Source of the DNA: an uncultured Victivallaceae bacterium
Lineage (GTDB): Bacteria > Verrucomicrobiota > Lentisphaeria > Victivallales > Victivallaceae
DNA: 9,887 bases
NCBI GenBank assembly: GCA_934663655.1
Contig: CAKUKT010000074.1
Location: 1 to 9,887, forward strand
Reading direction: 5' to 3'
The position numbers and the translations under genes were made by a program. Under the pieces are notes generated by a model that was not told the origin of the DNA, did not search any database, and saw only the letters and a program-made list of their open reading frames with translations. Shown one piece after another: positions 1 to 6,214 of this stretch (the first letter of the stretch is position 1; each line of letters opens with the position of its first letter).

Positions 1-526
1 GCTCCTGAGTATCCAGATTCACACGGTTGCCGCGACCGAGCGCGTAGATGTCCATCAGGCGGCTGTTTCCCCAGTGTTCGACGAGGAAAAAGCCCTCCGG
101 ATTGACGATCGGCATCAGCAGCAGAATATTCTTTTTCAGCGACTCAGTGGCCAGTTCCGAACCTCCGGCAAGCCATTCGGCGAAAGTGAGGATGCCGGCG
201 GTGCCGGTACGTTCCGCGCCGGAGTGGAACGCGGTCACGAGGATGATGTTCTTATCGTCGTCGGGTACACGCTTGTCGGTGAATTTCAACAGGTAGACCG
301 GCAACCCCAACGGCGAACGACCGGGGATTTCCAGCGTGACGAAATCCGGATACTTTTCCGCGAAATAGTTCACGGCGCCGATGTAGCTTTTCAGCGTGAG
401 GCGTCGCGCCGGAGCATCCCAGGGACGTTCCATTTCCTCAAGCCGGTCGGGGAGAGGGGCTCCTTTCGTCACAATTGTCATCATAACCAGAACCGTTCCG
501 AACAAGAGTTGAAATCTGTTGGACAT
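1..526 (-). CDS. M14-type zinc carboxypeptidase-like secreted protein (3' end outside window)
   Basis: The 175 visible codons start at ATG 526, and the gene continues past base 1. Residues 1-23 look like a signal peptide: Arg at position 4, a hydrophobic stretch at about 7-19, and likely cleavage near TKG/APLP. So the product is probably exported. The rest resembles the N-terminal half of family M14 metallopeptidases: a YIGAVNYFAEKYPD helix (48-61), a strand ending in FHSGAERTG (100-108) where H101 and E105 would be the first zinc ligands, MPIVNPEGFF (138-147, matching the family's NP-[DE]-G-[YF]) and GRGNRVNLD (164-172, matching the Arg/Asn substrate-binding loop). The His-Glu spacing is HxxxE rather than the textbook HxxE, so activity is not assured. 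The third zinc His and the catalytic Glu lie outside the window. GAGGGTG lies 5 nt upstream of the ATG and directly follows the upstream gene's stop, 8 nt away, so this is the last visible gene of the operon. Confidence 0.75.
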   Translation of the reverse strand, partial: MSNRFQLLFGTVLVMMTIVTKGAPLPDRLEEMERPWDAPARRLTLKSYIGAVNYFAEKYPDFVTLEIPGRSPLGLPVYLLKFTDKRVPDDDKNIILVTAFHSGAERTGTAGILTFAEWLAGGSELATESLKKNILLLMPIVNPEGFFLVEHWGNSRLMDIYALGRGNRVNLDTQE

Positions 527-534
527 TTACACCC

Positions 535-1404
535 TCAGAGGTCATTTTTGTCGTAGATGAAACTGCTCGATCCCCACGCCCCGGAATGGCCGCCGAAACC
601 CCACGATTTGGCGGTGAGTTTGCCGGTCCCGGCGACGAAATCGGTGCGGGTCAACGGTTCGGCATGACCGTCGGCCATCACGGTGTTGCACTGGTTGTTG
701 TTGTGCCGCAGATGGATCGCGGCATAGTTGGCATTGCCGACTCCTTCGCTGTTCTGATAACCCCAGTTGACTGCGCTGCGGTCATTATTGCGGACGCTGT
801 CCAGGCCGATGATGGTCTTGGCAGGCGTGCCCGGCCAGCGGAAAAAGGCGCGACACCACTGCTCCAGCTTCAGCACCGAAGCGGGGCCGGCGCTGCTGGA
901 ATAGTTCGGGTTGGCCATATAACGCGGATAGCTGCCGTAAGTGTAGTTGACCGCATATTTTTTCGGATTGTAGCGCGAGAGCTGGCTCGGACAGGCGAAG
1001 AACTGGCTGCCGTTGAAATAGCCATCGTCGGAAGTAGTTCCCTCCGTGTAGGGGCTGACGTAGCCGGCGCGGATCAGCATCGTTCCCCATTGACGCAGAT
1101 CCTTCACCGCTCCGGCGGTACCGGCATGGGCGGCGTACTGGGCATCGTTGGGAACGATGAATCCATCGTTGTCTCCCGCGTAAAAGGCGTAGAGGTGGCC
1201 GACCTGTTTGAGGTTGCTCAGGCAGGTGGAGGATTTGGCGCGGTCTCTCGCCTTGGAAAGTGCCGGCATCAGCATGGCGGCGAGAATCGCGATGATCGCG
1301 ATCACCACCAGCAGTTCGATCAGCGTGAACCGGAATGCCGGTGAATTTTTCCGGCCGGTTGCGGGTGTCGATGGGGGCATGGGGGGACGGGCAACTCTTT
1401 TCAT
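535..1404 (-). CDS. Prepilin-type N-terminal domain / H-X-DG pseudopilin-like protein
   Basis: This is a 289-aa protein. A basic leader (1-25) precedes [16 protein letters not shown] (26-41), the type IV pilin/type II secretion pseudopilin helix with Glu at mature position 5 (E30). The CLSNLKQ segment follows (61-67). A C-terminal VMADGHAEP (242-250) corresponds to the prepilin-associated H-X9-DG domain, here H234-X10-D245-G246. Such proteins are known mainly as very large paralogous families in Lentisphaerota, Planctomycetota and Verrucomicrobiota. They are thought to be membrane-anchored surface or periplasmic proteins, but their function is not established. The residue before F26 is Arg, not the Gly expected by classical prepilin peptidase. 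The start is ATG 1404, preceded by AAGGAGA with 7 nt spacing. An internal Met9 would give a shorter leader but has no better SD. The start overlaps the mannosidase stop (ATGA), suggesting translational coupling. Confidence 0.88.
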   Translation of the reverse strand: MKRVARPPMPPSTPATGRKNSPAFRFTLIELLVVIAIIAILAAMLMPALSKARDRAKSSTCLSNLKQVGHLYAFYAGDNDGFIVPNDAQYAAHAGTAGAVKDLRQWGTMLIRAGYVSPYTEGTTSDDGYFNGSQFFACPSQLSRYNPKKYAVNYTYGSYPRYMANPNYSSSAGPASVLKLEQWCRAFFRWPGTPAKTIIGLDSVRNNDRSAVNWGYQNSEGVGNANYAAIHLRHNNNQCNTVMADGHAEPLTRTDFVAGTGKLTAKSWGFGGHSGAWGSSSFIYDKNDL

Positions 1405-4115
1405 TTGTTGTTCTCCTTGGTTTCAGGGATCCGGTTTGATAAAGTTGAACTGACTTCCAGCATGGGGATTTTCACCGTAAGAATCCGCCCGGCTTCGAGG
1501 CGGGAGGGTACTTGCGTAGCGGATACGTCATCTGCTTCGGCGATGGTGACCGGAGACGGGGTTCCCGCGGCGCCGTTGAGCGCCATGCCAAAGTCGACAT
1601 CCGAGTGGTCGGGGTTGCAGACGCGCATAATCAGGGAATCGCCGTTTTCGGCCGGTTTCAGGGCACTGAACTCCACCGCGCCGTTGATCGAATAGAGCGA
1701 TGCCATCGGAGGAAGTTTCAATGCCGCGTCGGGATCCGGTCGGGTGAATATTTCGGCGAGTTCGCTCTCCTGGACGCAGGGGCGGCCGCCGGAGAACTTC
1801 CTCGGATCGCAGCTGTCGCTGCTGAGCAGCGGCGGGACATTGAAGTCCTGGGCGGCGACGATCTCCGTTGCGCAATCATCGGTATATTTCCCCGGCAGCA
1901 GCGCGATCCGGGCGGCAAAACGACCGGGCTGCTGGTTGCCGGGGACGATCCAGGTGGCGTCGAGCGGGGTATCGAAGTATCCCATGATGTAGCCGTTGGC
2001 GCGCAATATGCCCAACGCAATTGCGCCGTCACCGGCGATTTCAGGGTCGCAGTGTTCGAAGGAGTGCAGACCGCCGGTGAGAATGGTCAATCCGCCCTGT
2101 CCGGCGGTTTGCAGTTTGATGAAATTGCGCACCGGTTGTTCGCGGTCGCTGCGACTGGCGGTCTCCGGATCCTTGCGGCTGCGGCGGTGAAGATCGAAAA
2201 CTCCGCCGGCGACGACGGAATCGGTCGCAATGCCGCTTTTTGCCAGCAGCCGTAGAAAATGGTCGCGACAGGTGTTCTCTCCGGAGATCTCCACCTCCAC
2301 CTGGCGGGATTGCCGGGCAAGACGCAGTACCATTGCCACCGGCAAGATTTTTCGACGCCGGGAACGCCGATGGGTTTTCCGATTGGCCTCCAGCGGTACC
2401 GCCAGCCGGAAGTCGAGCCGGACTGCCGATTCAACGGCGTCGTTACGCACGATGGTGAGGCGCGGGCGGAAGTTGCCGCTGCGGACGACTTCGGTACCAG
2501 GATAGGGACGGTAACTGTAGGCGTCGCCGAAGTCACCGGTATCAATGATTTCGAGCACATCCCGGAACCAGCGGCCGGAATTTTTGTCCAGTATATCGAC
2601 TTTACCATCTTCTCCGACCTCGAGTTTGAGGAATTTATTCTCGAAATCGAGCGGCGGCAGCTCCTGCGGCGCTTCGTTTGGGCGGACGAGCAGAGTTTTG
2701 TAGCCGCCGGGGGGGAGGCTGGTCGTAAAAAGTATTTCCACCCGGCGCACCAGCCTTCGGCCGGGCAGGTTGATCGGGCTGCGCAGAGCCCGTTCGGTGA
2801 TCGTATCCGAGAGGATCGCGAAAGGAACCTCCGAACCGTCGCTCTCCAGCAGTCGGAAAGTTCGGATCGACTCCTCCGCGGCGAAATCGATCACGCCCCG
2901 GCAGCACACTTCACGGGCAAAGGGGAGGGTGTTGACCGCCAGCAGATAATAGTCGGCGGCGGAACCTCCGGTGACAACATGTGATCCCAGCAACCGCAGT
3001 TGATCGGCGATCAGCAGATCGGCAACCTCGTTGAAACGTTCGAAGCGGTCGTCGATATGGCGATGCACAGCATCCTGACTGCAGCCGCAGATCGAGTCAT
3101 GGGGATGGTTTTCTACCAGCAGTCGCCACAGGTAGTCGAGAAAATGCCGTTCAACGCATTCCGGCTGGAATCCGAGCAGACGCAGCTGGGCACCGAGGGG
3201 TTCGAGTTCGAGAAAGAGGCGGTTTTCGCAACGGTCGTTGAGGATTTTCTGGCCGATGCGGCTGGAGAGCGTGCCGATACTGAGGAGGCGTTCGGGGCCG
3301 CTGCGGAGTTCGCCGCGGATCAACTCCGGATTGTCGAGTTTCTTCTCCACCTCATCGATATATTCGGCCATGGTGCTCTGGAATATCCTCTCACCCCGGG
3401 GCAGGGCGGCGTTGAGTTTTTCCAGAATCGGCAGCAGGTTCTCCTGAGCATCCAGATGGTCGACGCCGTTCATCAGCAGAAAGCAGCCGCCGGTTACGGT
3501 GGAAGCGAGGTTTTTTCTGGCCAGCTCAAAGAACTTCCGCGCCCGTTCCGGATCCTCCGAAAAACGCTGCGCATTGTTGTAGAACTGCATCATCTGCGTG
3601 GCAATCAGCCGGGTGCCGTCCGCGCCTTCCCAGATAAACTCACTTTTCGGCGATTGGCGGTCGCGACCGCGGCCGAAGATCACCGCCTTCATCCCGAAAC
3701 CGCGCAGAAGCTGCGGCAGCTGGGAGATGTTGCCGAAGTGATCGGGGGCATAGCCGACCGTGGCGGGAACCCCGCCGAACTCCGCGGTAATTTTTCGACC
3801 GAGCAGCAGATTGCGGATGGTGGATTCCCCGCAGGTGAGAAAGAAGTCATTCTGCACATACCAGGGACCGATCAGAATCGCTCCGCGCCGGATTGCCCGT
3901 TCAAGGCGTTCCCGGTTGCCCGGCTTGATCGCGAGGTAATCACCGAGTACAACCGTCTGAGCGTCAAGGTGGAACCGATACGTCGGCTCCTTCTCTACCG
4001 TGTCGAGCAGGTGGTCGATCATCCGGACCAGGCGTACCCGAAATACTTCAAACGGTTCGTACCACTCGCGGTCCCAGTGGGTGTGCGAAATTACATGATA
4101 ATGCGCTTCCGGCAT
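1401..4115 (-). CDS. Glycoside hydrolase family 38 alpha-mannosidase (MngB-like)
   Basis: This 904-aa protein has the usual length for bacterial GH38 enzymes, which are retaining, zinc-dependent exo-alpha-mannosidases. Numbering is from ATG 4115. SHTHWDREW (10-18) supplies zinc ligands H13 and D15. IGPWYVQND (82-90) is a family signature. GYAPDHFGN (121-129) carries the nucleophile D125, itself a zinc ligand. NGVDHLD (216-222) is conserved, and [10 protein letters not shown] (336-345) supplies the last zinc His. The C-terminal half is the usual beta-sandwich part. No signal peptide is seen, so a cytoplasmic enzyme acting on imported oligosaccharides is likely. The N-terminus resembles E. coli MngB (mannosylglycerate hydrolase), but the substrate cannot be told from sequence. 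The reading frame is open up to a TTG at 4154, but ATG 4115 has GGAG with 8 nt spacing and starts just before the catalytic domain, so I prefer it. It is the first gene of the operon with the pseudopilin and the M14 peptidase. Confidence 0.93.
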   Translation of the reverse strand: MPEAHYHVISHTHWDREWYEPFEVFRVRLVRMIDHLLDTVEKEPTYRFHLDAQTVVLGDYLAIKPGNRERLERAIRRGAILIGPWYVQNDFFLTCGESTIRNLLLGRKITAEFGGVPATVGYAPDHFGNISQLPQLLRGFGMKAVIFGRGRDRQSPKSEFIWEGADGTRLIATQMMQFYNNAQRFSEDPERARKFFELARKNLASTVTGGCFLLMNGVDHLDAQENLLPILEKLNAALPRGERIFQSTMAEYIDEVEKKLDNPELIRGELRSGPERLLSIGTLSSRIGQKILNDRCENRLFLELEPLGAQLRLLGFQPECVERHFLDYLWRLLVENHPHDSICGCSQDAVHRHIDDRFERFNEVADLLIADQLRLLGSHVVTGGSAADYYLLAVNTLPFAREVCCRGVIDFAAEESIRTFRLLESDGSEVPFAILSDTITERALRSPINLPGRRLVRRVEILFTTSLPPGGYKTLLVRPNEAPQELPPLDFENKFLKLEVGEDGKVDILDKNSGRWFRDVLEIIDTGDFGDAYSYRPYPGTEVVRSGNFRPRLTIVRNDAVESAVRLDFRLAVPLEANRKTHRRSRRRKILPVAMVLRLARQSRQVEVEISGENTCRDHFLRLLAKSGIATDSVVAGGVFDLHRRSRKDPETASRSDREQPVRNFIKLQTAGQGGLTILTGGLHSFEHCDPEIAGDGAIALGILRANGYIMGYFDTPLDATWIVPGNQQPGRFAARIALLPGKYTDDCATEIVAAQDFNVPPLLSSDSCDPRKFSGGRPCVQESELAEIFTRPDPDAALKLPPMASLYSINGAVEFSALKPAENGDSLIMRVCNPDHSDVDFGMALNGAAGTPSPVTIAEADDVSATQVPSRLEAGRILTVKIPMLEVSSTLSNRIPETKENNK

Positions 4116-4141
4116 CAGAAAAACTCCAGAAATTACTTTTT

Positions 4142-4169
4142 TTGTATGATACAATTTGTATAATTGTAT
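4142..4169. promoter_or_regulatory. Operator-like overlapping inverted repeats (TTGTAT/ATACAA cluster)
   Basis: Within 28 bp there are three TTGTAT hexamers (4142-4147, 4156-4161, 4164-4169) and one ATACAA (4149-4154). TTGTAT-G-ATACAA (4142-4154) is a perfect 13-bp inverted repeat. ATACAATT-N5-AATTGTAT (4149-4169) is a second perfect one sharing the middle ATACAA. The cluster lies just after the predicted start point of the mannosidase operon, where a bound repressor would block transcription. The half-sites resemble those of GntR-family sugar regulators such as TreR (TTGTATATACAA). That family assignment is inference, and no regulator gene is in the window. Confidence 0.55.
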
Positions 4170-4181
4170 TGCTCTTTTTAT

Positions 4182-4210
4182 ATTATGTCACTTTTTTCCG
4201 AACAAGTCAA
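4182..4210 (-). promoter_or_regulatory. Sigma70-type promoter of the mannosidase operon
   Basis: On the minus strand TTGACT (4210-4205) is followed by a 17-bp spacer and CATAAT (4187-4182). This is close to the -35/-10 consensus at ideal spacing. Transcription would start near 4174-4176, giving a leader of about 60 nt before the mannosidase ATG at 4115. The surroundings are AT-rich in an otherwise GC-rich window. Predicted by eye only. Confidence 0.65.
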
Positions 4211-4264
4211 GAGCAGAAAGAAAAAAACTGCGCCAAAAGATACGCCGTTACCTGAGTTGGTCAT

Positions 4265-4289
4265 CGTGGGCACCACGGCAGCTGCTGCC
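4265..4289. repeat. Two abutting small palindromes
   Basis: CGTGG-GCA-CCACG (4265-4277) and GGCAGC-T-GCTGCC (4277-4289) are perfect inverted repeats sharing one base. Either could fold as an RNA hairpin or act as a protein site. They lie upstream of both the mannosidase promoter and marC. There is no T-tract, so they are not a classical terminator. Confidence 0.4.
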
Positions 4290-4428
4290 GGACGGTGCGA
4301 TCAAGGGGTGCGACTTTAAACCGACCGGCAGGAGGGAAATTCCGGATTGCGGGCTTTCGGCGGCTTCACGAAGGAAGCTGAGGAAGGAGGGGCGTCCGGC
4401 CGTATCAGATTTAAACATCGCTTCCCGC

Positions 4429-4466
4429 TTGCAAATACCAGCACCTGCGGTTACTTTATGCAGGTG
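4429..4466 (+). promoter_or_regulatory. Possible marC promoter with overlapping inverted repeat
   Basis: TTGCAA (4429-4434), a 17-bp spacer and TACTTT (4452-4457) form a weak -35/-10 pair about 110 nt before marC. A 7-bp perfect inverted repeat CACCTGC-N11-GCAGGTG (4442-4466) brackets the -10 element. It could therefore be an operator, or an RNA stem-loop if transcription starts further upstream. The promoter call is tentative; the inverted repeat is directly visible. Confidence 0.3.
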
Positions 4467-4566
4467 TCGAACGCCGGTTACCGGAGTTCCGGCGGATTGC
4501 GCTATTCCGGAAAAGGTGATTAGCGTTACATTCAGAGCTGTCTCGTCCTGACGGAGGAAAATATAG

Positions 4567-5178
4567 ATGTCGATGTCTGAAACCATCGGGATGGTGGTGA
4601 AGCTGTTTCTGCTGCTGACCCCGTTCTTCATCCTGTCGATTTTTGTTTCGGTGACTGCCGAATTTACCCATGCCCGACGGCGGATGCTGGCTTTACGGAC
4701 AACGTTCGCGGTGCTGGTGACGACGGTAGTGCTTTACCTTTTCGGGGAGTGGATATTCCGTTGTCTCGGGATATCGCTGGATGCATTCCGGATCGGGGCG
4801 GGGCTGGTACTCTTGCTCAACGGCATCGAACTGGTTCGCGACAGCGGCGGTACGATCACCTCGATCCGTAAATGTGATTCCGACGCCAGCGATATCGCAG
4901 TGGTGCCGCTGGCCATTCCCTATACCGTCGGGCCGGGAACCATCGGCACGCTGCTGGTCATGGGAGCCGGAGTTGAAAGCGCCCGGGAGCGGATAACGAT
5001 GGTTTCGGCGATCACCATGGCGGTGCTGCTGCTCGGATGTGTGCTGTACTTCTCCGATGTGGTATCACAGCTGTTGAAGGCTAAAGGGCTCAACATTCTC
5101 AGCAAGCTGACCGGCATGTACCTCGTCGCACTGGCGGCTCAGATTATTTTCACCGGCATCAGAAACCTGCTGTTCTGA
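4567..5178 (+). CDS. MarC family integral membrane protein
   Basis: This 203-aa polytopic inner-membrane protein has about six hydrophobic segments (roughly 9-28, 43-62, 71-88, 111-132, 144-163, 180-198). The family hallmark is PLAIPYTVGPGTIGTLL (114-130), matching the PLAxPxxxGPGxI motif of MarC/YchE/YhgN proteins. Its length is typical of the family. The role of MarC proteins is unresolved; the early link to multiple antibiotic resistance was not upheld, and a transport function is only presumed. ATG 4567 has GGAGG (4553-4557) with 9 nt spacing. A second ATG at 4573 is an alternative start. It is transcribed alone, divergent from the mannosidase operon and convergent with mntP. Confidence 0.9.
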   Translation: MSMSETIGMVVKLFLLLTPFFILSIFVSVTAEFTHARRRMLALRTTFAVLVTTVVLYLFGEWIFRCLGISLDAFRIGAGLVLLLNGIELVRDSGGTITSIRKCDSDASDIAVVPLAIPYTVGPGTIGTLLVMGAGVESARERITMVSAITMAVLLLGCVLYFSDVVSQLLKAKGLNILSKLTGMYLVALAAQIIFTGIRNLLF

Positions 5179-5224
5179 ATATGTAATTCTGCGGCAGTCG
5201 CTTCTCGATGACCGCAGGCGCCGG

Positions 5225-5260
5225 TATTACCGCCTTGCGGGGAGGGGGGACCAAGCGGGC
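5225..5260. repeat. Direct repeat copy 1 (hairpin CCGCCTTGCGG plus G-rich tail)
   Basis: This unit reads TATTA, then the mini-hairpin CCGC-CTT-GCGG, then a G-rich stretch ending in AAGCGGG. It matches copy 2 at 5294-5330 at nearly all positions apart from one inserted base and a few substitutions. The unit distance is 69 bp. Such short hairpin-bearing units in a convergent gap resemble REP-like dispersed elements. Confidence 0.6.
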
Positions 5261-5293
5261 ATCCATCATCCCCCCCGAAGACTGGTGGTAACT

Positions 5294-5330
5294 TATTGCC
5301 GCCTTGCGGGTGAGAAGGGGGAAAGCGGGA
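5294..5330. repeat. Direct repeat copy 2 (hairpin CCGCCTTGCGG plus G-rich tail)
   Basis: This unit reads TATTG, then CCGC-CTT-GCGG, then a G-rich stretch ending in AAGCGGG. It is in the same orientation as copy 1 at 5225-5260. The segment between the copies contains a C7 run and TGGTGGTAA and is not repeated. Confidence 0.6.
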
Positions 5331-5402
5331 GCTTTTCTGCCGGGAAAGTGGCGGCACCGGAACCGCAACGGCGACGAAATCATCGGTAAGGCCGGCGCTG
5401 AC

Positions 5403-5990
5403 TCAACTCTCAAGCAGGTCGCCAACGAGAATTTTCACTCCGATGGCCACGATCGCGACGCCCCCGATTATCATCAACGGCCGTTCTCCTGCCAGGCGGC
5501 CGATTCGTACTCCGAGGCAGACCCCGGTGGCGGAGATCAGTGCGGTGACTACGCCCATCGCTGTCGCGGGCAGCCAGATTCCGGAACCGGTGAAGGCGAT
5601 TCCGGCGCCGGTGGCCAGCGCGTCGATACTGGTGGCGATGGCGGGCAGCACCAGCCGGAACGGAGAGAAAAAGGAGCCGCCGGTCGGACATTGCGGGGAT
5701 TTCTCATCCGGACGCATCCGGAGGCCCTCGACAATCATCTTGCCGCCGACAAAGCCGAGCAGTGCAAAGGCGATCCAGTGGTCACATCCGGAGATGATTC
5801 CCTGCAGCAGCCGCGCCGGGAAATAACCGGCCAGCGGCATCAGAAACTGGAATCCGCCGAAGAAAATTGCCGCCATGGCGGCTTTGCGGCGAATGTTTCC
5901 GACACCTTCGCAAAGCGCCCCGGAAATGGACACCGCAAACGCGTCAATCGAGACGCTGACGGCGATGATGAGGATTTCCCAGATTGTCAA
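5403..5990 (-). CDS. mntP: Manganese efflux pump MntP
   Basis: This 195-aa inner-membrane protein exports Mn2+ and protects against manganese excess. It has six predicted hydrophobic helices arranged as two similar halves. The first half carries VSIDAFAVS with D16, and the second carries TSIDALATG with D123. These Asp residues correspond to the family's essential membrane acidic residues (D16 of E. coli MntP). The start chosen is TTG 5990, because GGAG lies 8 nt upstream and D16 then falls at exactly the E. coli position. A further in-frame TTG at 6011 would add seven residues with a poorer SD. The central loop (about 92-107) contains a Cys and is hydrophilic. The gene lies 224 nt behind argF on the same strand and converges with marC. 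I could not find a yybP-ykoY manganese riboswitch in its leader. Confidence 0.92.
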   Translation of the reverse strand: MTIWEILIIAVSVSIDAFAVSISGALCEGVGNIRRKAAMAAIFFGGFQFLMPLAGYFPARLLQGIISGCDHWIAFALLGFVGGKMIVEGLRMRPDEKSPQCPTGGSFFSPFRLVLPAIATSIDALATGAGIAFTGSGIWLPATAMGVVTALISATGVCLGVRIGRLAGERPLMIIGGVAIVAIGVKILVGDLLES

Positions 5991-6214
5991 GGTCAGAACT
6001 CCGTTTCCCAAAGTGATTTCCAGCCGTAGCAGGCGCTGACCTCAACCGGGATTCCCGCCGAAGCAGGACACCAGTTCCGGCGGTGAATATCTCTGAAGGT
6101 GCGCCTTAGAAGCGAACCGAACCGCGCCTTTTCCGCCGTCGCCTGCGCGGACAAGAGGTCGGGACAACTGCGGCCGGGGCCGGCAATTTTGAACCGGCGG
6201 TGCGCACCAGGCGC
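5991..6214. other. Intergenic region between argF and mntP
   Basis: These 224 nt hold no gene I can support. Just after the argF stop there is a perfect 10-bp palindrome GGTGCGCACC (6199-6208). Next to it is GCCGG-N10-CCGGC (6179-6198), whose loop is AT-rich. Together they may end argF transcription, but there is no clear T-tract. No confident promoter for mntP was found, so mntP may be read through from argF or use a weak promoter. Confidence 0.4.

Larger units (their letters stand above)
4116..4566. other. Divergent intergenic region between mannosidase operon and marC
   Basis: This 451-nt gap lies between divergent genes. The part up to 4210 is explained by the leader, operator and promoter of the mannosidase operon. 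From 4211 to 4566 I see no convincing gene: the open frames on both strands have atypical composition, lack good SD sites, and on the minus strand run into marC. This part holds several small palindromes: CGTGG-GCA-CCACG (4265-4277), GGCAGC-T-GCTGCC (4277-4289) and CACCTGC-N11-GCAGGTG (4442-4466). It also holds a direct repeat GGTGCGA (4294-4300 and 4307-4313). No known riboswitch or small RNA was recognised. Confidence 0.5.
5179..5402. other. Convergent intergenic region between marC and mntP
   Basis: No gene is seen in these 224 nt, where transcription from both sides meets. Directly after marC is an inverted repeat CTGCGG-N17-CCGCAG (5189-5217), a possible terminator stem, although no T-tract follows. 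A G6 run (5244-5249) can pair with a C7 run (5270-5276) across about 20 nt. Two copies of a repeat unit lie at 5225-5260 and 5294-5330. Open frames here consist of low-complexity translations of the repeat. Confidence 0.5.

Noticed and set aside
4116..4154. N-terminal extension of the mannosidase from TTG 4154
   Set aside because: TTG 4154 falls within the operator repeat and lacks an SD, while ATG 4115 has GGAG at good spacing next to the catalytic domain.
3000..4163. 387-codon plus-strand open frame opposite the mannosidase N-terminal half
   Set aside because: It is antisense to a clear GH38 catalytic domain, shows no family resemblance, and is explained by GC-rich codon use.
4442..4485. 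tRNA-like T-arm (GGTGTCGAACGCC) in the marC spacer
   Set aside because: Only a 4-bp stem with one wobble pair is present, with no acceptor, D or anticodon arms around it.
4156..4551. 131-codon plus-strand open frame before marC
   Set aside because: Its start lies inside the operator and promoter of the divergent operon, it has no SD, and its composition is Arg/Ser-rich and unlike the real genes.
4248..4631. 127-codon minus-strand open frame in the marC upstream spacer
   Set aside because: It overlaps the start of marC on the opposite strand, and its translation is Ser/Gly/Pro-rich without recognisable motifs.
5159..5425. Minus-strand small frames with repeated PPSxPQGGN peptides between mntP and marC
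   Set aside because: The peptide repeats simply translate the two DNA repeat copies, and the frames overlap the ends of marC and mntP.
5991..6120. yybP-ykoY (manganese) riboswitch upstream of mntP
   Set aside because: The conserved GGGGAGUA core and matching 3' segment could not be found by eye; left as a check rather than a feature.
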